From NCBI RefSeq assembly GCF_002104995.1, contig NW_024468288.1:1-64000 (forward strand): a stretch of 64,000 nucleotides of DNA. Reading direction: 5' to 3'. The stretch comes from Linderina pennispora (lineage: Eukaryota; Kickxellomycota; Kickxellomycetes; Kickxellales; Kickxellaceae). Position numbers and translations under genes: made by a program. Below are positions 1-8,699 of this stretch, piece by piece (the stretch's first letter is position 1; the number at the start of each line of letters is the position of its first letter). The notes under the pieces were generated by a model, which had not been told where the DNA came from, made no database searches, and saw only the letters and a program-made list of their open reading frames with translations.

Positions 1-1313
1 AGATATATTTGTTGCTTTGATTCTCCTAACTGTTGAGAAATTGCTTTTCCAATAGAACTGTCAGCTGGTGTCCTAATAAGAGTTGGCTGTTTATCTCTCC
101 CTTTAATATGAATATCAACATAGAAGTATGAATGTCCTCTGAAAGTATGGAGTGCATAATGTGTAACTATAAATTCATCATCTAACTGAAGAACATTGTA
201 AGCAACTGTATACAAGGAAGGTTTCAGATCTGTATTCTCTTTGATAAATATATGTCTAGTTTCATCAAGTGTGATATTGTCTATTGCTGTTGTTAATGCA
301 TTGATGTTTTCCTCTTTTGCAGAATAATCAACCTCTGACATTTCTGATAAACATATCTTACTCTTTGCTTGCTTACTATCTATCCAACCAATATGCATTC
401 CTTTATAGTTAACTAATCCCATCTCTTCAAAAGTGTGATACTGCTTAGTTGTAGGATAAGTTGACCAGAAGGAGTTTCTCTGACTTGGAACAATAGTTAT
501 ATTCTCATCAACTCTTCTAAGAACTTTTTCTGTTTCAAGACCACTCTCAAGTGAATTATATATTTGATAAAGTGTAGGTCTATTGTTGAATGAGAGATTA
601 GCAACAACTACCATTGGATCTTCATTCTTAGTTAGCTTCTTAATAATTCCTTGCTTCTTTGATGTGATAGAGTTAAACCAATGACAATATGCTAGAGTAT
701 GCTGTTGTCTCACATAAATACAAACAGTATAACAACTACTAACTTTATCAACAAGTGCCATCCACTGCTTTTCATAAGAAGTTGCAAATGTTCTGCATTC
801 ATTCATAAACTGAACTGTGTTAAGAAGCAAGCTGCTATTCCATTCAAATGTTTGCATCTGAGAAGAATGTACAGTTAGTTCTATCCTAGTCAAACCAGAG
901 TTTCTACAAGCATACAATGTTTCTCCAAAGTTGTGCAAAGTCGGCATTATAAATTCAGAAAGTTTTGAACTAAGAGGATTACGAACTTCACCACTCTCAA
1001 GAAGCTGAATAAACTTGTTGTAAATTTTGTTCTTAACTTTAACATCTCCTTTCTTTGTAAACCAGCTAATACAGTTAGAGCCAGACTTGCGTAAATCATC
1101 TACAACATCTTTCTTTTCAACTCCTCTTTCTAAAAGGTATTTATAGATAATATTTCTAGATGAGATATTCATACAATCCATTGTGATGTCATAATTCTGT
1201 AGATATATTTTGTGATCAGCCATAGTAGCAAACTTCACTGTTAACAAAGAACTAGCTATTGCAATATTTGGGGTAGATACTTTGTAAATAGCAACTGGAC
1301 CATATTTTTCACT
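1..1313 (-). pseudogene. ORF1-type transposon protein, 3' part of an interrupted gene (runs off window start)
   Basis: Read on the minus strand this stretch stays open for about 437 codons, from the insertion point at 1313 to the window edge. It is collinear with residues ~88-530 of the 547-aa protein at 1702-3345, sharing landmarks such as NYDITMDC, NCISWFT, YNKF and ESGEVRN. It starts abruptly in mid-gene. The missing first 94 codons lie at 9726-10007, and the two halves would read in one frame if the DNA between one pair of ACT triplets were removed. The gene therefore looks intact before the insertion, which suggests the insertion is young. The C-terminus lies outside the window. Function is unknown; see the intact paralogue. 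Confidence 0.85.
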
Positions 1314-1710
1314 GGAGATCAGTCAGAAATGGTTAGCTATTTAATAATTATTAATATTTTTATTGTTTTCTTGTTCTGATGCCAAATATGGTGCTTCTAC
1401 GAAACCCCCTTCGGCATCCTGAAAAATTTCAGTTGATACACAATTAATATGCTTCTACTGAGATACAGGCTGCGTCCCGAGAAATCAACTGAAATTTTTC
1501 AGGATGCCGAAGGGGGTTTCGTAGAAGCACCATATTTGGCATCTTTGTTTATTTGTTAATCTAGTTGCTAGAATCTTTTTGGCCAGTGGTAAACATTCTG
1601 TATTTTAAAATATTTATCTACTGCTAGTAATTGATTTCTTATTTGTTAATTGGTTATTCTGTTAACAGATATTTAGTTTCTTTAAACTTTTATATTTATG
1701 AATGGCCTCC
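1314..1710 (+). repeat. 397-bp terminal repeat, copy A
   Basis: Matches copy B (5165-5457 plus 9622-9725) over its whole length with no difference that I noticed. It begins with the GGAG terminal inverted repeat and ends with the first three codons of ORF1 (ATGGCCTCC), so ORF1's start codon lies inside the repeat. Its own two ends are imperfect inverted repeats of each other, so the unit could also move alone as a MITE. Confidence 0.9.
1378..1543. repeat. Perfect 60-bp-arm inverted repeat (hairpin) in repeat copy A
   Basis: Arms 1378-1437 and 1484-1543 are perfect reverse complements, separated by a 46-nt loop. The arms contain AAACCCCCTTCGGCATCCTG, which is related to the arm of a second hairpin at 10182-10380 upstream of the paralogous ORF1. 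Conservation of a hairpin upstream of ORF1 in two diverged elements suggests a function, perhaps in replication, transposase binding or transcription control. Confidence 0.92.
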
Positions 1711-3345
1711 TTAAGAGTACATCTTAACTCCCTTTTGGGACTTGAGTTGAAGAATAGAGATAATATGCCTGATATATCTGATGCAAGATATACTAGTAAT
1801 GGCATTGAACAGCAAGGATTTATTCAGCATTCTGATATCTTTATGGATTCATGTGTTGTTGAGATACCTGAATCATATGCTCTTATAGATCAGATTAACA
1901 ATATTACTCCTTTTGATAGATTGCATAGAGTTTTTGGTGATGGATACAGATTTAAGTATATGAAGTGCATGGTAAGTGTGAGAAATGGTAAAGTCTCTGT
2001 TTACAAAGTATCTGCTCCAAATGTTGCAATAGCTGATCCTGCACTAACTGATATCTTTCTTAGGATGCATCAGGAACATGTATTTCTTCTGAACTATGAT
2101 ATTACAATGGATTGTCTAAACATATCTTCTAGGGCTGTAATAAAGGAATTTCTTTTTGATAATGGAATCAGTAGCAATGATATTCTTGATGATGAAGATA
2201 AAGTTGGAGCAAACTGTATTAGCTGGTTTACTGATGAAGATGAAATAAGAATTAGGAACAAGTTGTATAATAAATTTGTTCAACTTCTAGAAAGTGGTGA
2301 GGTTCGCAATCAACTTACTTCTAAGCTATCAGAGCTAGTGATGCCAACTTCTCAGCAATTTGGTGAAACACTTGTTGCTTGTAGGAATGAAGGATTAATG
2401 AGGCTTGAGCTTACTGTTCACTCTCCTGAGTTGAAAGAAGTAGAATGGAACACAAACTTAATTGCTAGTACACTAGAGTTTCTTAGTGATTGTAGGACAT
2501 TTGCAACATCTTATGAAAAGCAATGGATGGCACTAGTTGATCAGATTCATAACAAACATACATTGTGTATTTACTTTCATAAAGAACATGCTCTTGCTTA
2601 TTGCCATTGGTTCAATAGGACAACTAAGAAGAAACAAGGAATAGCTAAAAAGTTGAAAGAGAATGAAGATATGATGACTGTTGTTTCTAACCTCTCTTTT
2701 AATGGGCACCCAACTCTTCTTCTTACATATGCTACCAGTAGTGGTCCTCTTGAATCTGAAGTTGTTCTGAGAAGAGATATCACAAACATCACTATTGTTC
2801 CTAGTCAGAAAAATTCTTTCTGGCCTGTTGTTTCAAGAGAAAGGCAACAACACACATTTGCTGAAATGGGACTTGTTAACTATCGTGGAATGCATATTGA
2901 TTGGTTAACAGCTCAGCAAGCAAGAGAGAAAGTTTGTCTCTCAACTCTCTCAAGTGTTAGTGAGGATACCGATGACCTAGGAATAGATAATCTTATTGCT
3001 GATATTAGCAACATTGAACTTGATGATCTAGAACCCACATATATAAGAGAAAATACTGATCTCAGGCCAGCTAGATATAAAGTTGCTTACAACATACTTC
3101 ATATTGGAGATGAGTTCCTAGTTAGTCATTATTTCTTATATACTTTTAGAGGGTTGCTATTCTATTATCTAGATATCTATATGATTCACAATGAAGTAGT
3201 TAGCAGTACTCACACTCATATCAAAATACAAGCAAGTAGTCCATTTGGAGAATATATTGCTTCTATTATTGGTGAACCAAGTCAAGAAGTGGTACTTAAA
3301 GTAACTAGAATTCATAATCGTATTATCCATACTGAGAGGATCTAG
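1702..3345 (+). CDS. Transposon ORF1, 547-aa protein of unknown function
   Basis: An intact 547-aa frame. The ATG at 1702 is supported by the paralogue at 10007, which has the same number of residues between its start and the shared NMPD motif (Asn21 in both). I cannot assign a family with confidence. Visible landmarks are a charged N-terminus, YDITMDC (132-138), NCISWFT (171-177), LYNKFVQLLESGEVRN (188-203), GLMRLELTVH (231-240), and an acidic stretch near 420-445. The order Asp-x3-Asp, then Tyr-x-Lys, then Arg-x-Glu recalls the palm fold of rolling-circle replication initiators of the Rep_trans or Phage_CRI type, but there is no clear HUH motif, so this is only a suggestion. The DDE transposase lies 283 bp downstream on the same strand. 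Codon usage is AT-rich, unlike host genes from 17.8 kb on. Confidence 0.85.
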   Translation: MASLRVHLNSLLGLELKNRDNMPDISDARYTSNGIEQQGFIQHSDIFMDSCVVEIPESYALIDQINNITPFDRLHRVFGDGYRFKYMKCMVSVRNGKVSVYKVSAPNVAIADPALTDIFLRMHQEHVFLLNYDITMDCLNISSRAVIKEFLFDNGISSNDILDDEDKVGANCISWFTDEDEIRIRNKLYNKFVQLLESGEVRNQLTSKLSELVMPTSQQFGETLVACRNEGLMRLELTVHSPELKEVEWNTNLIASTLEFLSDCRTFATSYEKQWMALVDQIHNKHTLCIYFHKEHALAYCHWFNRTTKKKQGIAKKLKENEDMMTVVSNLSFNGHPTLLLTYATSSGPLESEVVLRRDITNITIVPSQKNSFWPVVSRERQQHTFAEMGLVNYRGMHIDWLTAQQAREKVCLSTLSSVSEDTDDLGIDNLIADISNIELDDLEPTYIRENTDLRPARYKVAYNILHIGDEFLVSHYFLYTFRGLLFYYLDIYMIHNEVVSSTHTHIKIQASSPFGEYIASIIGEPSQEVVLKVTRIHNRIIHTERI

Positions 3346-3347
3346 TT

Positions 3348-3587
3348 TTAAAATGGGCAGTTAGCAACCATTACCTCCATATCTGCACAACTATAGTTGC
3401 ATACATCAAACACATGCTTAATACTAACACCCCTATCTTCTGAAACATTCTTAATCCATGCTCTGATATATACTGTTAATTTTCTGCTCATATTGAAATT
3501 TTTGCTAAGTAGTTGGACTAGCTTTTCTCTCTCTTCCTCATCTAGCTCAGCAAGTCGAGTGTTGAAGAATTTGTAGAATGGGCCCAT
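3348..3587 (-). CDS. Possible small transposon protein, 79 aa
   Basis: A short frame convergent with ORF1 (2 bp between the stop codons) and divergent from the transposase start 40 bp away. From the ATG at 3587 it encodes 79 residues of soluble, charged composition (ELDEEEREKLVQLLSKNFN, then a Cys-containing C-terminus). The composition is protein-like and no homologue is recognised. The tight divergent spacing leaves little room for a promoter, so it may instead be non-coding. Confidence 0.3.
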   Translation of the reverse strand: MGPFYKFFNTRLAELDEEEREKLVQLLSKNFNMSRKLTVYIRAWIKNVSEDRGVSIKHVFDVCNYSCADMEVMVANCPF

Positions 3588-3600
3588 TGCAATAAATGAC

Positions 3601-3625
3601 AACTTTTAAATTTATGAGTGCCTCA
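3601..3625 (+). promoter_or_regulatory. Motif shared by the starts of ORF1 and the transposase
   Basis: AACTTTTAAATTTATGAGTG immediately upstream of the transposase start closely matches AACTTTTATATTTATGAATG at 1685-1704 over the ORF1 start. The match continues into a CCTC run. It could be a shared core promoter or leader, or a relic of a terminal sequence copied inside the element. Confidence 0.4.
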
Positions 3626-3627
3626 CA

Positions 3628-4857
3628 ATGATGAATCATCAATTACAAGAACTCAGAGAAAAGGAGTATCACAAACTGTACACAAACAAATGGAAGTTTC
3701 TGAATGATGACTGGGTAATTCTAAAACATACAAAATATCACAGAAGTGAAGTTCGTGAAGTAAGAGAAATTAAACTTATCAAGGACACACTTCTTAAACA
3801 TCTAGGGATGATTCCTATTTTCTTCTTTCTGAATGTTTTATTTGGTTGCACTCATTATCCATGTCCTTACAGAAGTGTAGAGAAAGGACTGCTCATCATA
3901 TACCAACTTGTAGAAGGATTATCTATCAATGAAATGGAAAGATTTATTCCTAGGAGTAGCTATCAAGCTATTCATAATATGTTCTATATTTCTGAAATGA
4001 AAGATTTGAATAAGAAGCTAACATACTATCTGCAAACAATGTTTTCAACTCCAGAACTACGAGTCTTTGCAGCAAAGATACAGAATCCTCAAGGGTTTAA
4101 ACATGTTACACTAATGTTAGATGGCCATGACTCAAGAGCACTACACAATGGAGCATACAAACCAGATCTCTATTCATTCAAATTGAAAAAATCAGGATAT
4201 CGCACACAACTATGCATTGATGTGAATGGAATGGTTCTACTTGTTTCACCAACTGAAGACTGTAGAGATCACCCAGACTCAAGAATGATTAAGAACATGG
4301 GGTTGCTGAAGAATATATCACCTATTGATTGTATTGTGCTTGATGGTGGTTATCCACAAAGTATTTTGGAAGAGATGACTGAGGAAGAAGAGCAGGATAC
4401 TTTTGGACTGCACAACTTTTGTTTACCAGTAAGAAAGCAGAGAGGAACAAGCTTATCAGAAACAGAAGCTGAATATAATTCCCATCTTGGATCATTCCGT
4501 TCAATGGTAGAAAATACATTTGGAGAACTAGGCAATACATTCAAAAGGCTGTCAAACAGGGAGATTGTTAGAGTAAAGAATAGGAATGTTTACAATGTGC
4601 AAATGAAGTTATGCTGCTTACTCTATAATATGAAGAAGATACTAGCAAACAGTGATGTACATATTGATCATCATCACTCACTCTGGGTTATGAGCAACTT
4701 TGATTACCCTGATACACATGATAAGTCAACACAAGTGGAACCAATACATACTTTGCCCCAAAAAGCAGAGTTAGAAGCATCTATTGTTGAAATTCAAAAT
4801 CGATTCCTTCAATCTAAAATTGATGATACATATGATTGCTTGGTGCATATTGATTAA
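3628..4857 (+). CDS. HARBI1-like DDE transposase (DDE_Tnp_4 type)
   Basis: A 409-aa frame from ATG 3628. The catalytic triad can be placed as Asp165 in MLDGHDS, Asp239 in CIVLDGGYP and Glu295 in FRSMVENTFGELGNTFKRL. The last motif (R-x2-V-E-x2-FG-x-L-x3-F) is characteristic of the PIF/Harbinger nuclease family. An N-terminal region of about 130 residues probably supplies DNA binding. The three acidic residues and the full frame suggest an enzyme that could still be active, in keeping with an element that has a clean target duplication and near-identical ends. The normal Harbinger partner is a Myb-like protein; here ORF1 takes that position and does not look Myb-like. The last codons overlap a tandem repeat that continues downstream. 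Confidence 0.85.
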   Translation: MMNHQLQELREKEYHKLYTNKWKFLNDDWVILKHTKYHRSEVREVREIKLIKDTLLKHLGMIPIFFFLNVLFGCTHYPCPYRSVEKGLLIIYQLVEGLSINEMERFIPRSSYQAIHNMFYISEMKDLNKKLTYYLQTMFSTPELRVFAAKIQNPQGFKHVTLMLDGHDSRALHNGAYKPDLYSFKLKKSGYRTQLCIDVNGMVLLVSPTEDCRDHPDSRMIKNMGLLKNISPIDCIVLDGGYPQSILEEMTEEEEQDTFGLHNFCLPVRKQRGTSLSETEAEYNSHLGSFRSMVENTFGELGNTFKRLSNREIVRVKNRNVYNVQMKLCCLLYNMKKILANSDVHIDHHHSLWVMSNFDYPDTHDKSTQVEPIHTLPQKAELEASIVEIQNRFLQSKIDDTYDCLVHID

Positions 4858-5150
4858 TTACAGATGGAGTACTAATGACTTGATGACTTGAATTTGATGT
4901 TTTAAAATAGCACAGCTTGATTCTTTCTAAAATTGATGACACATATGATTGCTTGGTGCATATCTATTAATTACAGATGGGATTCTAACAACTTGATGAA
5001 TTTATTATGATTTTTTAAAATGGTATAGTTTAATACTTTCTAAAATTGATGAGTTATATGATTGCTTGGTATTAGATAAATAGTTATAAATAGGATGATA
5101 ACGACTTGATGACTTGAACATGATGTTTTAAAATAGCAGCTTTTGAATAA
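4811..5150 (+). repeat. Three imperfect ~113-bp tandem repeats
   Basis: Each unit starts with TCTAAAATTGATGA, contains ATATGATTGCTTGGT and ends near GATGTTTTAAAATAGCA. Unit 1 overlaps the last codons and stop of the transposase gene. Units 2 and 3 are non-coding and progressively diverged. They fill the space between the transposase and terminal repeat copy B. Confidence 0.75.
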
Positions 5151-5164
5151 ATCTAATTCTATAA

Positions 5165-5457
5165 GGAGATCAGTCAGAAATGGTTAGCTATTTAATAATT
5201 ATTAATATTTTTATTGTTTTCTTGTTCTGATGCCAAATATGGTGCTTCTACGAAACCCCCTTCGGCATCCTGAAAAATTTCAGTTGATACACAATTAATA
5301 TGCTTCTACTGAGATACAGGCTGCGTCCCGAGAAATCAACTGAAATTTTTCAGGATGCCGAAGGGGGTTTCGTAGAAGCACCATATTTGGCATCTTTGTT
5401 TATTTGTTAATCTAGTTGCTAGAATCTTTTTGGCCAGTGGTAAACATTCTGTATTTT
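5165..5457 (+). repeat. 397-bp terminal repeat, copy B, left 293 bp
   Basis: Matches 1314-1606. It is cut at TATTTT^AAAATATTT by the DIRS element and resumes at 9622. Confidence 0.92.
5229..5394. repeat. Perfect 60-bp-arm hairpin in repeat copy B
   Basis: Arms 5229-5288 and 5335-5394 match copy A at an offset of 3851 bp. The arms are perfect complements with a 46-nt loop. Confidence 0.92.
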
Positions 5458-5690
5458 GTCATCCTGAACGAACGTCTCGTGACGTTCTGGAAACATTAGT
5501 CGAACAGCAGTGACTGCTGGTTGGGAACCTTTCTGTATTAAAGACCGAAATTAAGATAGAAATTTAAAATGAAATTTTAGATGAAATCATAAATGAAACG
5601 TGGAGGGTGAGCTTCTGAGTATCATCCGACACGTATAAAAAAGGGAGCTAGTACCTCTATGGATGAGCTCCTTACCGGAAAATTTTTCGG
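5458..5690 (-). repeat. DIRS 3' inverted terminal repeat
   Basis: From about 5506 to 5685 it is the inverted copy of about 9440-9612 at the other end, sharing GGGAACCTTTCTGTATTAAA and the stretch reading GAGCTAGTACCTCTATGGAT. The outermost 63 bp are not in the other terminal repeat; their complement is in the internal complementary region. Confidence 0.85.
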
Positions 5691-5712
5691 AAGAGAGGGA
5701 GAGGAGGGAGGG

Positions 5713-5801
5713 CAGCAGTCACTGCTGTTCGACTAATGTTTCCAGAACGTCACGAGACGTTCGTTCAGGATGACATTAGTCATCACAGCAGTGACTGCTG
5801 G
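5713..5801 (-). repeat. DIRS internal complementary region
   Basis: Positions 5713-5774 are the exact reverse complement of the element's 3' end (5458-5519). Positions 5775-5801 equal the reverse complement of the 5' end (about 9595-9621). The two halves abut at 5774/5775, giving the template that joins both ends in the DIRS circular-intermediate model. It overlaps the last codons of the YR gene. Confidence 0.88.
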
Positions 5802-6860
5802 TATGTGGAGAAGGTGCTCGCAGAGCAAGTGTCGTCAGGTTGGTCTGTGAGCGGCGGTTAATGCGGTAGTGGGTATCAAAGACCCCTGCCGCAGACCAAA
5901 AACCTTGTGTCAGTACTTCGTCAAGAGAGGCTCCATGTTTAGAGGCAGCGTCTGAGCCAAGGGACCTCCCTGAGATTCGGCGAGAGGAAGTGATAAGGGA
6001 CATAATGGCCTGTATATGTTTGGAGATGCGTTGAGTGCCAATACCATGGAAGGGGCGTCGTTGATCACGGATAAGTGGTGTGAATTTGAGATGAGGGGCC
6101 GTCGGGTGAGTTGCTGGGGCTGCTGGATATATATCGAGTATATTGGCTTTGTAAGCCGTTAAGCAGTCCACAGGGCAAATGAGAGGGTCTGGATGCCTAT
6201 GGATGTGGACTGGCCGTTCGATTCGGCGACCTCTGCGTAGTTCCTTAGGAGCAACAATTATTAGGTAAGCGTGATCTGCGTGTATGGCTAATCGGGAAGC
6301 ATCAATTCTGGCAATGTCTGATGGGCGCATAAAGCCAGTGACAGCGAGGAGCCAGCACAATTTGCGTGTAAGGTCTGGTATAGAGAGAGTTGCAGATGGG
6401 CCAAGTGAGCGGAAACTAGTAAGGATAGGGGAGATATCTGGTGCAGATTTGTCGAATGAGAGTAGTGCAGAGCGATCAATAGCAGTGAAGAATGCTGAGA
6501 ATGCCCCAGAGTGGGTGAGTCGTGAGGGGTCATCTTGCATATCAAGAAGTGCGGATCTGTAGTTAAGGATAGTGCTCGGCTCCCAGTGTAGGTGGACCCG
6601 TCCTTCTGCAAGGAAATTAACGATGTCGGCTGCTGCTGCTTTTGTAGCCTGAATGGATCGTTCCTCACACCAGGTACTGAACCGGTCCTGGATAGAAGAA
6701 TAGGCTCGGGTTCGGGCTGTTTGTGCTGCTGGGTGGAGTGCAATTGAGATAGCATCACTGCTTAGTCCAGCTTCTGCTAGTTGCTGGCGCTGACGCAGCA
6801 GGCGATGAGGGACCACTGGGGGTTGCGGCCTAGTGGATGTTGTTGTGTTGTGCTGGTTGG
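5776..6860 (-). CDS. DIRS tyrosine recombinase (YR)
   Basis: The last ~342 codons before the TAA at 5776-5778 encode a phage-integrase-fold recombinase. It has an N-terminal SAM-like helical region (RTRAYSSIQDRFSTWCEE), catalytic Arg in VTGFMRPSD, a Lys in VAPKELRR, the second Arg in GRSLGSDAASKHGAS, then GFW and the nucleophile Tyr in DTHYRI. The usual His of the HxxR box is not evident, which is common in DIRS enzymes. Its frame stays open upstream as far as 9105, across the RT region in another frame, so the true start is not visible. It overlaps the end of the RT-RNase H frame. It would integrate a circular cDNA without target duplication. Confidence 0.85.
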
Positions 6861-8699
6861 GCAAATGTGGTCGGGGGGAATGTGCAGTAGTTGGCCCTGT
6901 TGGAGCTGTAGAAGTATCGGGAACCATGGAGCGGATGGCCAATAGGGGACAAGAAGAACAACGTTGTGTAGGTGTTCGCGTTGAATCTTCTGTAGGATGG
7001 CTAGGATCATATGCCATGGTGGGATGCAGAGGAGATGCTGGCCGTGTGGCCACTGGTGATATAGCGGTTGGGTGATTTGTAGCTGTGGGAGGTCGAGCTG
7101 TGGTGCATACGGAATTTGCACTGCTGGCGCCCATTGCTGGCAGATCCTGTGGAATGTGTGTGGGTGTAGGTACCACGTAGTCTTGCTGCTCTGTGCGCGG
7201 GATGGTGCATCGGCTGGGTTCATTGCTGATGGGATATGCACAACCTGTAGTGATGTTGCTGACTGGAGGCATCGGTGCCAGATTGACTCTGCTAGGTGTG
7301 AAAGCTGAGGGGAGAATGTGCCACCTTGGTTGTTCATATAGGCACGGGCTGTACTGTTGTCGCAGTGTACTAGGATATGCTTCCCTTGGCATTCCTGTAG
7401 TGTTGCTGCATAGCTGAGGACCTGCAATTCCTTGTAGTTGATGTGTCGCAACCTGTCGTGCTGTTGCCATTTTCCTTGGATAGTGCGTTCTGGTGTAACG
7501 ATGCCCCAGCCATCTGAAGAGGCGTCTGTGAAAATCTCCATAGATGGGCGTGGAGGCAGAAAACACTGGCCGTTCCAGAGGAGTAGGCGTTGCTGCCACC
7601 ATTGCAGTTCGTGGAGGGCATCTGGTGGTAGGGGAATAGTTGTATCCCAGGAGTGGTGGCCTAGGGCTGCATTCTTGGTGCGAAGGAGTGCCCGAGTGAA
7701 GAGTCGTGAGGGTAGAATAGCGGGCATAGTTGCGCAGGCTTTGCCGATAAATGACGCTAGCTGGCGAGGTGTGGCATGTCCTATATTGATGAGCTTCTGT
7801 GCACTGCGGCGCAGGTCGCGGCGTTTGGCTGAGGGTAGATGTATAGACATTGTCCGTGAGCGGATCATAAAGCCCAGGTGCTCGATTACTTGTCGTGGGT
7901 GCATTGTGGATTTGTCTGGGTTGATAAGGAATCCCAAGTCTTGCAATGTGCGGAGAACTCTGTCGGTGTGTTGCTGGGCCTGCTGTTTGGTTTTGGCCAT
8001 GATCAGGAGGTCGTCCATATATGCTGTTACTCGAATTCCCTTGCTGCGCAGATGGCGTAGTGCGGCGGCCATGACCTTGGTGAAAATAAGCGGTGAAAGA
8101 GATAGACCAAAAGGAAGGCATTGAAACTCGTAGTGAGTGCCTTCCCAGGCAAAGCGTAGTAAATGGCGGGAGTCTGCAGCCACGGGCACATGCAGAAAGG
8201 CATCGGAGAGGTCGATACTTGTCATCCAATCCTTCCGTTGCATCATGCCAAATATCGTCTTGATGCCCTCCATCTTGAAGTGACGGGGAGTAATATGATT
8301 GTTGAGGAGTCTCAAATCGAGGACTGGGCGGCGCTTGCCATTCTTTTTGGCGACGGTGAAGAGAGGGGAGTAGAAACCAGGTGTTGATGGGTCGACTTTG
8401 CAAATGGCAGTCTTGTCTAATAGAGAGGCGACTTCGGTGGTGATCAGTGCTCTGTCGCTGTCTGAATATATACGCGGTGGGGGGCAGTTGGGTTGGATAG
8501 GCTTGGAGAGGGGGATATGGAAACCAGAATATAGAATAGATCGAATAAAAGCTGGCGGCGATATTCTTTGCCAGGAGCTGGTAAAATGTCGGAGGCGTCC
8601 ACCAATATTTAGTGTTGGGTTGGATGGCGTGGGGCTCTTTGGTTGCGCTGTTGGCCGTTGGTATTGCTGGTACTGTGATTGCTCCAGTTGCGCTGAGGT
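6777..8699 (-). CDS. DIRS reverse transcriptase-RNase H polyprotein
   Basis: An open frame read from about 8699 down to the stop at 6777. Visible RT blocks are FYSPLFTVAKKNGKRRPVLD, SIDLSDAFLHVPV, QCLPFGLSLSP, the catalytic YMDD in VTAYMDDLLIMAK, and LGFLINPDKS. RNase H follows with EIFTDASSDGWG, NYKELQVL, LVHCDNSTARAYMNN and HIPSAMNPADAPSR. A DIRS-typical linker (IPPWHMILAILQKIQ) precedes the stop. No ATG fits the start; the frame overlaps gag and is probably reached by frameshifting or splicing. The domain order and linker match DIRS rather than LTR or LINE polymerases. Confidence 0.88.
   Translation of the reverse strand, partial: TSAQLEQSQYQQYQRPTAQPKSPTPSNPTLNIGGRLRHFTSSWQRISPPAFIRSILYSGFHIPLSKPIQPNCPPPRIYSDSDRALITTEVASLLDKTAICKVDPSTPGFYSPLFTVAKKNGKRRPVLDLRLLNNHITPRHFKMEGIKTIFGMMQRKDWMTSIDLSDAFLHVPVAADSRHLLRFAWEGTHYEFQCLPFGLSLSPLIFTKVMAAALRHLRSKGIRVTAYMDDLLIMAKTKQQAQQHTDRVLRTLQDLGFLINPDKSTMHPRQVIEHLGFMIRSRTMSIHLPSAKRRDLRRSAQKLINIGHATPRQLASFIGKACATMPAILPSRLFTRALLRTKNAALGHHSWDTTIPLPPDALHELQWWQQRLLLWNGQCFLPPRPSMEIFTDASSDGWGIVTPERTIQGKWQQHDRLRHINYKELQVLSYAATLQECQGKHILVHCDNSTARAYMNNQGGTFSPQLSHLAESIWHRCLQSATSLQVVHIPSAMNPADAPSRAQSSKTTWYLHPHTFHRICQQWAPAVQIPYAPQLDLPQLQITQPLYHQWPHGQHLLCIPPWHMILAILQKIQREHLHNVVLLVPYWPSAPWFPILLQLQQGQLLHIPPDHICPTSTTQQHPLGRNPQWSLIACCVSASN

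Noticed and set aside
1314-5457. LTR retrotransposon, because of the long direct terminal repeats
   Set aside because: No TG...CA ends, primer-binding site, gag or RT between the repeats; instead a DDE_Tnp_4-type transposase and a 3-bp target duplication.
5458-5774. A separate 317-bp palindromic MITE nested at the DIRS end
   Set aside because: The 62-bp inverted pair is fully explained as the DIRS 3' end and its internal complementary region, which abuts the complement of the 5' end.
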